DNA from: Lentilitoribacter sp039986595
Lineage (GTDB): Bacteria; Pseudomonadota; Alphaproteobacteria; Rhizobiales; Rhizobiaceae
DNA length: 64,000 nt
NCBI GenBank assembly: GCA_039986595.1
Contig: JBDWQJ010000004.1
Span: 868,001-932,000 of the forward strand
Reading direction: 5' to 3'
This document shows positions 18,028 to 26,173 of this stretch, piece after piece. Numbering within the stretch: the stretch's first letter is position 1; every line of letters starts with the position of its first letter. Both the position numbers and the translations under genes were made by a program. Below the pieces are notes generated by a model. The model made no database searches. It was given only the letters and a program-made list of their open reading frames with translations, and was not told where the DNA came from.

Positions 18028-18654
18028 TCATTCATAACCTGGAATGTCTCCTATCACATCTATGATATCTATCTTACTATCAAGGCTGATCTCGCCCGGG
18101 TTCGACCCAGGTTCACCCTCAGGTACAGACATACCGAAATAAGCATAGTATTGAACCCATGTAGGGTGGATTTCGCCAGTTACATTGTCACGAAAACTCA
18201 TGGGTGTTTCTGAAAAGAAGACTTCGCCACTGTTAGCATGACGAAACATATCTACAATCAGTTCGCTGCAATATAGCGATTGTTCATCCGTAAGATATAG
18301 ACGATCATAGGGTATATCGCGCTGGCGAATGCCATACGCAATAGCTGAATCTATAAGTTCATGATACTGATGATGCAGTCTTCCAACCATGATGCGAGGT
18401 TGACCTGCTAAGTCATTTGATCGACGTGAAAATACTTCCCATTTTGTTAGTCTGACCTCCGGAGGAAATGCTTCTAATACAAAAGTGCCTTGCCGTGTAT
18501 CTATCAAGACTCCTATGTGGTTTACCCGTGCACCTCGAAAGCCTTTCGTAACATCTGAAATAGCATTTTCTCGTGCACCTATAAAACTGAAAATTAGATC
18601 GCCTGTTTTCAAAATCCTAGCACCTTTCTTGTTTAGATCACTGGCCTCGTTCAA
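18028..18654 (-). CDS. NlpC/P60-superfamily cysteine hydrolase, YiiX-like (circularly permuted)
   Basis: The 208-residue protein has KTGDLIFSFIG at 16-26, NHIGVLI with the putative catalytic H46, and YCSELIVDMF with C129 as the putative nucleophile, the order seen in permuted NlpC/P60 enzymes such as YiiX. Family members cleave peptide or amide/thioester bonds, including lipid and peptidoglycan substrates. No signal peptide is present, so it is expected in the cytoplasm. Its start overlaps the end of the NucA-type nuclease gene by 17 bp, so the two are coupled. The C-terminal 40 residues are acidic and unassigned. Confidence 0.75.
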   Translation of the reverse strand: MNEASDLNKKGARILKTGDLIFSFIGARENAISDVTKGFRGARVNHIGVLIDTRQGTFVLEAFPPEVRLTKWEVFSRRSNDLAGQPRIMVGRLHHQYHELIDSAIAYGIRQRDIPYDRLYLTDEQSLYCSELIVDMFRHANSGEVFFSETPMSFRDNVTGEIHPTWVQYYAYFGMSVPEGEPGSNPGEISLDSKIDIIDVIGDIPGYE

Positions 18655-19948
18655 AGAGGTAGGCCATACCCTCGGAAATACGCCTTAGGTCATATATCGA
18701 CCATGTCACATGATCGATGATACAACTATTGTTGTCGTACAAAATTAGGCTGCCGCCATCGTTTGGAAGTTTGACTTGACCCTTACTACGCCCCTTCAGT
18801 TTTATGACTTGACCACTCTCAACGACGGCATTGATCATTACTTCTCTATCTTGGCCATCTACCAATCGCCAACCATTTAGCGTTATTTTTGCGCATCCGC
18901 GATTATATAGTGCTATCCACTCGTTCTTTTCTTCGTTTCCAATGGGGTTAATCATGGCGGCATTGATAACAATCATCCGTTCAGATAATGCCTCGATCTT
19001 GCAACGTTGATCTTTCCCTTCCTCAATCACATCAGAGAAAGCACCAATAGGTATTCTTTCTGGAACAGATGAAACATTGTATTTTTCATTGCGAGTCCGC
19101 CTGTTATGATAGAAAAGTGGGTTCCGATTGTAGAGATCCTTACCAAAATCAATGCCTGTTATATCTTGCAATTCACTAATTGTTACTTGATATCGACGAT
19201 CTGTTTTAACCGTAGCAGCTCCTTTCCGGTCTCTGAGAACACGCTCATCCTGAAAGATTGCAAACGCTTTTACACCAAGCTTTTCTGATTGCTTCGCACT
19301 CTTAGTACGGTAGCAGATTACCTTGAAAAAACCTGATGGGACTCGTGCGGATTTTTCATCTGATAGATGTATGGAACGGTCCAAATCACCGTAAATTGGT
19401 CCGGTAAAAACTGTGAGCTTATCATTCGCATCCTCAGAAAATTCGCGTACGACTGACTCTTCAAGTTCTCGCCACTCATCTCGATTTAGATTCTCGTGTT
19501 GTAATGAGGAGTTTGCATAGATGAATGTCGCTTTACCAGCCATATCAGCTTCTGCTTTAGTGCTGCCCCACATGGCATTGTAACGCATCACCATATGACC
19601 ACGGTCAAATGGATTTGGTATTTTTCGTCCTGATCGTGTCGTTCTGTCTTTGTAAAATTCGTTGCCAAGCTGGTTTTCTTCTCCGATGTCTTTGGCTTTC
19701 GACCAGCTTTTCTTTCCTTTTTTGGATCCCAATTCCTTAAAAAGCGACTGATCCATATTGAAAGCTGAATATATTAATTGCTTGGTATGTTCGTTCATTA
19801 CAATCGTAAAGTTTTGATGGTCAGAATAGATACCGCGCCTCAATACACCTGGTTTACGTAGTACAGATCTTGCAAGCTTGGTATCAAATTTAGGGAGTGG
19901 AATTTCAATTCCATCCCCTATGAACTTTGGATTGTAACCTCGTGCCAC
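18638..19948 (-). CDS. DNA/RNA non-specific endonuclease (NucA family) with C-terminal lamin-tail domain
   Basis: The 436-residue protein has the betabetaalpha-metal nuclease motif DRGHMV (115-120; H118 is the expected general base) and a downstream asparagine-rich metal site (IYANSSLQHENLNRDEW). The last 110 or so residues (AMINPIGNEEKNEWIALYNRG...GWRLVD...GGSLILYD) form a lamin-tail (LTD) fold. Start is GTG 19948 with AAGGA upstream. There is no signal peptide, unusual for NucA enzymes, which are normally exported and toxic inside the cell, so a control mechanism or delivery role is expected. It is coupled to the NlpC/P60-like gene. Confidence 0.85.
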   Translation of the reverse strand: MARGYNPKFIGDGIEIPLPKFDTKLARSVLRKPGVLRRGIYSDHQNFTIVMNEHTKQLIYSAFNMDQSLFKELGSKKGKKSWSKAKDIGEENQLGNEFYKDRTTRSGRKIPNPFDRGHMVMRYNAMWGSTKAEADMAGKATFIYANSSLQHENLNRDEWRELEESVVREFSEDANDKLTVFTGPIYGDLDRSIHLSDEKSARVPSGFFKVICYRTKSAKQSEKLGVKAFAIFQDERVLRDRKGAATVKTDRRYQVTISELQDITGIDFGKDLYNRNPLFYHNRRTRNEKYNVSSVPERIPIGAFSDVIEEGKDQRCKIEALSERMIVINAAMINPIGNEEKNEWIALYNRGCAKITLNGWRLVDGQDREVMINAVVESGQVIKLKGRSKGQVKLPNDGGSLILYDNNSCIIDHVTWSIYDLRRISEGMAYLFERGQ

Positions 19949-20101
19949 GGCAGTTTGTCCTTCTTAGTCGCTAAATTTAGTCTAAAAACAAAAGGGTTAT
20001 TTTCTAAATTTTATCTATCTCGAGACCAACTTGAAGCAACCAGTCATATTGGGCTAAGATGTCTGATCTAACCACAATTGTATGGTCACTTATCAAATTA
20101 G

Positions 20102-20863
20102 TTATGTTGATAGTTTTTGCTCCAATTCTCTTGCTTCTTGGCAAAGGAATAGACTTGCTCGACCAGGATCTGTATTCTCAGAAAACATAAGTCTCTCAGC
20201 CTCATTTGATACCAAGAATTCCACTATTTGAAATCTTTTTGAGCCTTCCATCAATGTTTGGCCAGCGGGTAAACAAGTCAGGTTTATGATCTTCGTCATA
20301 GGACTGTGAAAGAGCTTTATAGCAGTGCTTTCATCACAATTACTTTGTTCGGCACAGACGACAACAGCTCCATAAAAATTAAGCAGAACAGATAGAATTT
20401 CATGCTTCAGACCGAGTGCATGCGTTATATTTGTGATTCTAACTCTCAGCTCTTTGCGATGATCTTCTTCAAGAACAAATTCCCTAAGCTTTGATATAAT
20501 AATTTCATTGTCGGTCTTATCGCAGTCCAAAAACACATCATTTGGATTACTTATTTCACCAACTGTAATCTTTTCAAAGATGAACTTGCATCGTTCGAGA
20601 GCTACATTTTCAAGTGTCTCTCTGTTTATAACCTTAAACTGATCAGAAATCTCCCGATTGAGCGGGCTGAACTTGTCCAAGTACTCGTTGTAGAAACCCA
20701 AAGTCGTATTAACACGCTTCACGGCCAGATCATTTGAATAAGTGAATAATGCCCATGCACTTCCAGATATGGCTAAAATTAGTGTAGCCCAGACGGTAAA
20801 CCTTTCTGAAACATGTTTGGGTGGCAGCTTGGATGCGACGTAACTGATGAAATCTCTGAACAT
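20102..20863 (-). CDS. Single-pass membrane protein of unknown function
   Basis: The 253-residue protein has one hydrophobic segment (residues 24-41, WATLILAISGSAWALFTY), then a largely helical soluble region with several cysteines (C92, C118, C177, C183, C202). No family recognised. The start ATG lies one base after the stop of the exported EEP nuclease gene, so the two are co-translated. A membrane-anchored partner, immunity or sensor protein for the nuclease is a reasonable inference, not shown by sequence. Confidence 0.75.
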   Translation of the reverse strand: MFRDFISYVASKLPPKHVSERFTVWATLILAISGSAWALFTYSNDLAVKRVNTTLGFYNEYLDKFSPLNREISDQFKVINRETLENVALERCKFIFEKITVGEISNPNDVFLDCDKTDNEIIISKLREFVLEEDHRKELRVRITNITHALGLKHEILSVLLNFYGAVVVCAEQSNCDESTAIKLFHSPMTKIINLTCLPAGQTLMEGSKRFQIVEFLVSNEAERLMFSENTDPGRASLFLCQEARELEQKLST

Positions 20864-20864
20864 G

Positions 20865-22310
20865 TTATCTCAGCGGTTGAAGTGCGACAAAACCGCCATC
20901 ACGCATAGAAGCCGAAAATTTATCCAGCTCGATTGAAAGCATTTCTGCGTTGCGAACACAACAACCACAGATTTGGCAAACACTAACAAAGCTGTCGTCC
21001 AATACAGACTCTGTAATGTTAATTTTAGAAGATTGACTAAGCTCACTTTGTGCGCTCCAAATGTTGCTAAGGAGTTCTTCATGAGGTTTAGATACGATCG
21101 CCGGCAGTTTTCCATTCGATGTATAACTTTCTAAGAAAGTTTTGAAGTATTCTGGGGACGGCGACTGTCCGCATGCGCCGCCGATTTCGCAAATATCAGG
21201 CAATGTACCAGGACTATTGTCGATTGGTTCACCATCAGCTCGGCATGTGTAGTTCCCTTTATACACCCCACACCATGTACCTTTAGCTATTTGAATTTCT
21301 GATGCATACTCGTCTGTCGCGATTAAAGAGGTCGGCGATTTGCTAGGATCGACAACAGCCCATTTTATAACTGAATTTGCTTTAATCTCGCTTGCTGCAC
21401 TTTCGCTAAGTTTTAAATCTACTGCGACCGCACAATGATCACTCAATCGATTTCCGAGATATACATCTTCGTCATCATATAGAAGCTCAAAGAAGGACTG
21501 CTGATCGACCAGTTCCCATGAAGCATCATTGAAGACCAAAAAATCTATTGGAAATTCTCTCAGACTTTCTCTGGTGGTTGGACATTGCGAGGCAGTTCTA
21601 AATGGTAGGCGCCAGAGATTTAGAGACGATGGGTCAGCATCATCAATATCGGCCCAGAGGTGATCACTTTGTCCGTGAAGATCTATGTTCCTATTAAAAT
21701 CACCCACAAGGATAACTGGCAAACCAGTAGCTTCCTTATTGTCAATCCAATTCTCTAATGGTTCTCGTTGCGCGGCGAGAATTTTGCAATCATCCGAGGT
21801 TGGGTTTTCTAATGAGCGGCCATGGCAGCTAGATTTCAGATGCACATTCAACACCCAAAACTGTTTGCCGTTGAATTCTAATTTGGCTTCCACGCCTGAT
21901 CTAGTCGAATAGTCACCATCTTTAATCGACAAGGATTCTACAGTGTCCCATTCAATAACACTTGCCGTTCCCTTTTTAACGACAATTGCTGTGTAAATAT
22001 CATTACGGTCTGCATCATCAATACGGTCGGAGAAAAGCAGTTCCCAATCTGATGATGGAAAAACTCGTTCGGCAGCAGCCGGCGAGCCCATTTCTTGCAA
22101 TCCTATTATATCTGCACCAAGTTCAGAAGAATACTTCTGCAGTAGCAAATAATCATTGTCTTCGCGGATTGGCGCTCTGCTTCTTAGGGCTTCTCCGGAA
22201 ACCGAATGAAGATTGTTAATATTCCATGTCGCAATTCTAAGATTCTCCGCTTGTGAAGAGGTGATTACAAATGATGAAAGCAATACAAAAAAATATAATA
22301 ATTTAAGCAT
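20865..22310 (-). CDS. Exported endonuclease/exonuclease/phosphatase (EEP) family protein
   Basis: A signal peptide (MLKLLYFFVLLSSFVITSSQA, cleavage near residue 21) precedes an EEP domain with ATWNINNLH at 27-35, IIGLQEMG, LVGDFNRN and the C-terminal LSDHCAVAVDL catalytic histidine. EEP enzymes are metal-dependent nucleases or phosphodiesterases acting on DNA, RNA, or lipids. Residues 310-481 form an extra cysteine-rich region without an assigned family (for example CQICGCC), unusual for this fold. The protein should act in the periplasm or outside the cell. The membrane-protein gene follows with a single-base gap. Confidence 0.85.
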   Translation of the reverse strand: MLKLLYFFVLLSSFVITSSQAENLRIATWNINNLHSVSGEALRSRAPIREDNDYLLLQKYSSELGADIIGLQEMGSPAAAERVFPSSDWELLFSDRIDDADRNDIYTAIVVKKGTASVIEWDTVESLSIKDGDYSTRSGVEAKLEFNGKQFWVLNVHLKSSCHGRSLENPTSDDCKILAAQREPLENWIDNKEATGLPVILVGDFNRNIDLHGQSDHLWADIDDADPSSLNLWRLPFRTASQCPTTRESLREFPIDFLVFNDASWELVDQQSFFELLYDDEDVYLGNRLSDHCAVAVDLKLSESAASEIKANSVIKWAVVDPSKSPTSLIATDEYASEIQIAKGTWCGVYKGNYTCRADGEPIDNSPGTLPDICEIGGACGQSPSPEYFKTFLESYTSNGKLPAIVSKPHEELLSNIWSAQSELSQSSKINITESVLDDSFVSVCQICGCCVRNAEMLSIELDKFSASMRDGGFVALQPLR

Positions 22311-22602
22311 CTAGAATCTGTCCTGAATAATTGAGTAAATTGTGTAGCGCTCGTATTGGTGGTATAGTATCATCACCTAATCTTTATCGAGTCAAGTGAG
22401 TTGAAGGCGATCAAAACAGTTTAAGGTGTAAGACGTTTTTCGCCGAAGATGTCTTCTTCTGGAGTCGGAAGAAAGTCTCTTTTGTATGAAATCGCGGAAT
22501 AACAGAAGTTCTGAGAATCAAATCTTTTTGATGCTCAACCTACGACAATTTGGAAAGAGCGGCTGAAAATATTCGCAAACACAAAGCAATTGGATCTAAT
22601 AT
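22311..22602. other. 292-bp divergent control region
   Basis: It lies between the EEP nuclease gene (minus) and the small gene coupled to the zinc-hook ATPase (plus), so promoters for both nuclease cluster and ATPase unit must be here. No clear sigma-70 boxes, riboswitch or inverted repeat were found by eye; short open frames are not supported. Confidence 0.5.
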
Positions 22603-22779
22603 ATGTCATCACTTCAAAAAGCAGTTATCCAGAGATTCATTGAAAAATTATCTGAGCATGGAGAATTCGACCAGCTAAAAATCAACAAACTTCGTGAGAT
22701 TGTTGAGGCGGGGAAGAAACCTAAGCCGGACGATTTGATAGAGATCTTTGGTCTTCCACATGGAGGCGATACTCTGTGA
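22603..22779 (+). CDS. Small protein (58 residues) translationally coupled to the zinc-hook ATPase
   Basis: ATG 22603 opens a 58-codon frame whose stop TGA (22777-22779) overlaps the ATPase start GTG (22776-22778) by a GTGA junction, the signature of translational coupling, so I consider it real despite its size. The sequence is mostly charged helix (SLQKAVIQRFIEKLSEH, then DQLKINKLREIVEAGKK) with a short hydrophobic C-terminus. No family recognised. It may be a regulator, specificity or toxin/antitoxin-like component of the ATPase system. Confidence 0.7.
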   Translation: MSSLQKAVIQRFIEKLSEHGEFDQLKINKLREIVEAGKKPKPDDLIEIFGLPHGGDTL

Positions 22780-25226
22780 TCAAAATCACAAAAGCCCATA
22801 TCGAAGAATTTCGTGGTATTAGGTCAATAGACCTAATTCTTGATGAAAATACTTTTGCTGTCTCTGGGCCGAACGGATCAGGGAAAAGTGGTGTTATCGA
22901 TGCAATTGAATTTGGTCTTACAGGCCAAATTCGTAGACTCACAGGCACGGGAACTAAAGGGCTTACAATTAAAGACCACGCTCCCCACGTTGATCGAACA
23001 AATTTTCCTGATGCTGCATTTGTGGAACTAGAACTATCATTTCCGATGCTTGAAAAGACTGCGAAAATTAGGCGCTCAGTTTCATCGCCCAAAAAATTGA
23101 AAATTGAACCAGATGAACCGGAGATAAGGGCCTTAGTGGAACATACGTCCGATCATCCTGAGATCACACTCGCGCGCCGAGAAATACTGAAATTCATCCT
23201 TGTCGAGCCATCGAAACGGTCTGACGAAATTCAAGCAATTCTCAAAATTGAAACCCTTGGACAAACTCGACAATCTTTAAACAGCGCGTTTTCTAAATTG
23301 AAGCGCGAGACATCAGCTGTAGAAAGTGATCGAGATCGCAAGCGTCAAACATTACTTCAACATTTGGATATAACCGAGCTGGTTCCAGCGCAAATCTTAG
23401 CTGTGATAAATACAAAACGCCGTCTATTGGGTCTAAATGAGCTACCGGAAATCAATGCTAATACGTCCTTAGCTCAGGGGTTGGCAGAACCCTCCTCTGG
23501 ACAGCAATTTAATAAACCAGCTGCACTCATAGAGTTAGGTAAACTGACAGATATGATTGGTGGGTTGTCGGAAATGGGCTCTTCAGTCCCGGTTTTGATA
23601 GGCCTAATTGAAAAATTGGAAGCTGACCCACAGCTTATGAATACATTGAAATTGAGAGCCCTTATTGAACAAGGCCTTCCATTGATTGATGGACCTGAAT
23701 GTCCATTATGTGATCATCAATGGCCCGATGAAGGTCATCTAATTGCGCACCTACACAGTAAGCAAGAAAGATCCAAAGCTGCGGCTGTAATTAAGCAAGA
23801 GATTCAAGAAAAGGCCAATCTACTCTCCATCGAAGTAAACGTACTGAAAGATCAATTAGTTGAAGTTTATCGCTTAGCTAAAATAGAAAAACAGACAGAA
23901 TTCATGGCTGGGGTAGAAATCTGGGGCAAAGATCTCAACAGCTTTCTGGAAAATTTAAAAGACATTGAGCGTATATTGTTGCAAAAGGATCGCCTTTCCA
24001 TTGGTTGGCATGCGCTACCAGATAATTTCTGTGTGGCGTTAGAAAATTTCGTTGCACACGTAAATGCAATGCCTGACCAAACAGATAAAATAACGGCGCA
24101 AACATTTTTAATGAACGCTGCTGAGAGGTTTAAAGATTATATACGAGTTCGCAATTCTGCAACTAAAGCCCAAAACATAAGGGATTTGAGCGAACTGGCC
24201 TATCACGCTTGGTGCGAAGCGATGGAAGGAGAGTTAGAGTCACTTTACGAGATGGTCGAAGCAGACTTTAGCAAGTTCTATCGTATTCTGAATGATGGTG
24301 ATGAAGAGAAGTTTGTCGCTAAATTGCAGGCATCGGAAGGTAAACTTGATTTTGACGTGAATTTCTATGAACGTGGGTTGTTTCCACCCGGCGCATTTCA
24401 TTCAGAAGGTCACCAAGATGGGATGGGTGTGTGTTTGTACCTTGCGTTGATGAAACGCTTGCTGGGTGATAGTTTTACTATTGCTTTGCTAGATGATGTT
24501 GTAATGTCAGTTGACGCTGGTCACCGTTATCAATTCTGCAAATTGTTAATGTCCGAATTTCCCAATACCCAATTTATAATAGCCACTCATGACCGACTTT
24601 GGGCTGAACAGATGCGGTCTGCTGGCTTAGTGACTAGGAAGTCTTCAATCTCGTTTCATAGTTGGTCGGTAGAAACGGGTCCGCTTGTTGAGGCAAATTT
24701 GGATGTTTGGACTGAGATTGAAGCTGCTCTAGAAAAAGGAAATGTTGAAACAGCCGCACACAGCCTGAGAAGACATCTGGAATTTGTGTCGCGGCTCTTG
24801 GCAGACCAATTGGGAGCAAGGCCAGTTTTCAAAGCAGACGGCAATTATGACTTGGGTGATCTTATGCCAAGTTCGATGGCCAGGTTGAAGGAATTACTCG
24901 GTAAAGCCATTAAGTGTTCTCAATCATGGGAAAATAAGCCAATGATGCAGCTGGCTTTGGATCGAAAGGATAGATTGAAAGCAGCCAATACAGCAAAAGG
25001 AGAGGAGGATTGGGCTATTAATAAAGCAGTGCACCATAATGAATGGGCGAATTTCAGTAAAAATGATTTTGAACCTGTAGTCCAAACCTTCAAAGAGTTA
25101 ATTGCTTGTGCTCAATGTGACGATTGCAAATCTTGGTTATATATTACACCGAAAAACACAGCGCCAGAAGTATTGAAATGTTCTTGCAGTTTGACAAACT
25201 TCAATCTCAAAATGAAGAAAACATAG
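22776..25226 (+). CDS. SMC/Rad50-like AAA ATPase with internal zinc hook and C-terminal cysteine cluster
   Basis: The 816-residue protein has Walker A GPNGSGKSG at 31-39, a CPLC zinc-hook-like motif at 309-312 with nearby H321/H325 in the middle of a long helical region, Walker B IALLDDVVMSVD at 569-580 and H-loop ATHD at 603-606. After the ATPase head come about 200 extra residues ending in C778-x2-C781-x2-C784 and C802-x-C804, a likely second zinc site. The head plus hook plan is that of RecN/Rad50/Lamassu-type DNA-scanning ATPases. Start is GTG 22776. The gene is not one of the named families I can identify with confidence; a DNA-sensing defence role is inferred from its neighbours. Confidence 0.82.
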   Translation: MIKITKAHIEEFRGIRSIDLILDENTFAVSGPNGSGKSGVIDAIEFGLTGQIRRLTGTGTKGLTIKDHAPHVDRTNFPDAAFVELELSFPMLEKTAKIRRSVSSPKKLKIEPDEPEIRALVEHTSDHPEITLARREILKFILVEPSKRSDEIQAILKIETLGQTRQSLNSAFSKLKRETSAVESDRDRKRQTLLQHLDITELVPAQILAVINTKRRLLGLNELPEINANTSLAQGLAEPSSGQQFNKPAALIELGKLTDMIGGLSEMGSSVPVLIGLIEKLEADPQLMNTLKLRALIEQGLPLIDGPECPLCDHQWPDEGHLIAHLHSKQERSKAAAVIKQEIQEKANLLSIEVNVLKDQLVEVYRLAKIEKQTEFMAGVEIWGKDLNSFLENLKDIERILLQKDRLSIGWHALPDNFCVALENFVAHVNAMPDQTDKITAQTFLMNAAERFKDYIRVRNSATKAQNIRDLSELAYHAWCEAMEGELESLYEMVEADFSKFYRILNDGDEEKFVAKLQASEGKLDFDVNFYERGLFPPGAFHSEGHQDGMGVCLYLALMKRLLGDSFTIALLDDVVMSVDAGHRYQFCKLLMSEFPNTQFIIATHDRLWAEQMRSAGLVTRKSSISFHSWSVETGPLVEANLDVWTEIEAALEKGNVETAAHSLRRHLEFVSRLLADQLGARPVFKADGNYDLGDLMPSSMARLKELLGKAIKCSQSWENKPMMQLALDRKDRLKAANTAKGEEDWAINKAVHHNEWANFSKNDFEPVVQTFKELIACAQCDDCKSWLYITPKNTAPEVLKCSCSLTNFNLKMKKT

Positions 25227-25516
25227 TAGTTTTTCTTTTACATCATTCAGGCTAATCAGGAGTTCGTTTGCGAGTAATTCAGTTATGCTCGACCTGTACG
25301 AGGGATAATAGTTTCACAAATTTGAATAGGTTTACGCTTATGGTCATCTTCTGCCGTTACTGGAATTCTGAATTAAAATTTCTGCCTTGTATAGAATAAC
25401 GGAAAAGACTTTACTCGCTTCTGAGCTCGTCAGTTGGTCTAAAACAGCAGTTTGGAAGCCAGTTTTATCGAGACTTACAGTCCCATCAAAATAGATATTG
25501 TAAACACGAAGAAAGT
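25227..25516. other. 290-bp convergent intergenic region
   Basis: It lies between the 3' ends of the ATPase gene (plus) and the HNH gene (minus). Nothing gene-like is visible, and no hairpin followed by a U-run was found by eye. Confidence 0.5.
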
Positions 25517-26173
25517 CTACTGTGCAATCTGCCTACGATACGTCTCCACCACAGTCCTGCAAGCTGCAACAAACTCCGGTTTGCCTGTCTCTAAATCCGC
25601 CAATAAATTATCCAGCAACAGCTGCTTTAGATTTATATCTGGAATTAAAAACACCTTTTCGATTTCATTCGCATACCTCTCAATCTCGCGGTTTCGACTT
25701 TCAAGGAGTGGGGTGCGGTTTAAATCTAGTTCAATTACAGTCCGCGTTCCTTCTTGGGTCTGTCCCTTTACAAAAGCCCCCGCAAAAAAAAGATGTTCAC
25801 TTGGCTGTACCGCATATGGATCTATAATGCCGTCCTTTGCAGACTTTTTCTGATTGCAAATTTGACAGGAGAAAGTGAGATTATCCCATTCAAAAGTCAG
25901 AGCTCTATCAACAGACTTTGGCGAAACATGTTCTATGTCCCCATGCGCTACGTCCGTCACCTTTGCTTCACAATAAGCGCATTTTTCTGACGTTTCTGCT
26001 TTCAAGGCAGCTTTAATATCTGGATGATTATACTTCTTTGTTTTGTTTCTAATCTCGTCTTTGTCATCCTGAGCAACTGCCGCCAACAATTGGGAAGTCC
26101 AACTGGCCTTGTTGTCGATTAAAACTTGTGGTTCACGTCCTTTATTCAACCTAATCACGTAAAATTCTTCCAA
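25517..26173 (-). CDS. HNH endonuclease, PtuB-like component of a Septu-type pair
   Basis: The 218-residue protein carries an HNH nuclease with zinc cysteines: C65-x2-C68, the D79/E81-H82 core (GDIEHVSPKS), W96-D97-N98, C103-x2-C106 and N107. Its start lies 23 bp inside the 3' end of the AAA ATPase gene, so the two are coupled. An ATPase with a separate HNH nuclease is the Septu (PtuA-PtuB) arrangement, in which the ATPase controls nuclease cutting of invading nucleic acid. Orphan HNH proteins of this kind (TIGR02646-like) also accompany other ATPases. Confidence 0.8.
   Translation of the reverse strand: MEEFYVIRLNKGREPQVLIDNKASWTSQLLAAVAQDDKDEIRNKTKKYNHPDIKAALKAETSEKCAYCEAKVTDVAHGDIEHVSPKSVDRALTFEWDNLTFSCQICNQKKSAKDGIIDPYAVQPSEHLFFAGAFVKGQTQEGTRTVIELDLNRTPLLESRNREIERYANEIEKVFLIPDINLKQLLLDNLLADLETGKPEFVAACRTVVETYRRQIAQ

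Noticed and set aside
18061..18120. tRNA-like TTCGACCC segment
   Set aside because: It lies within the NlpC/P60-like coding region and no cloverleaf can be formed around it.
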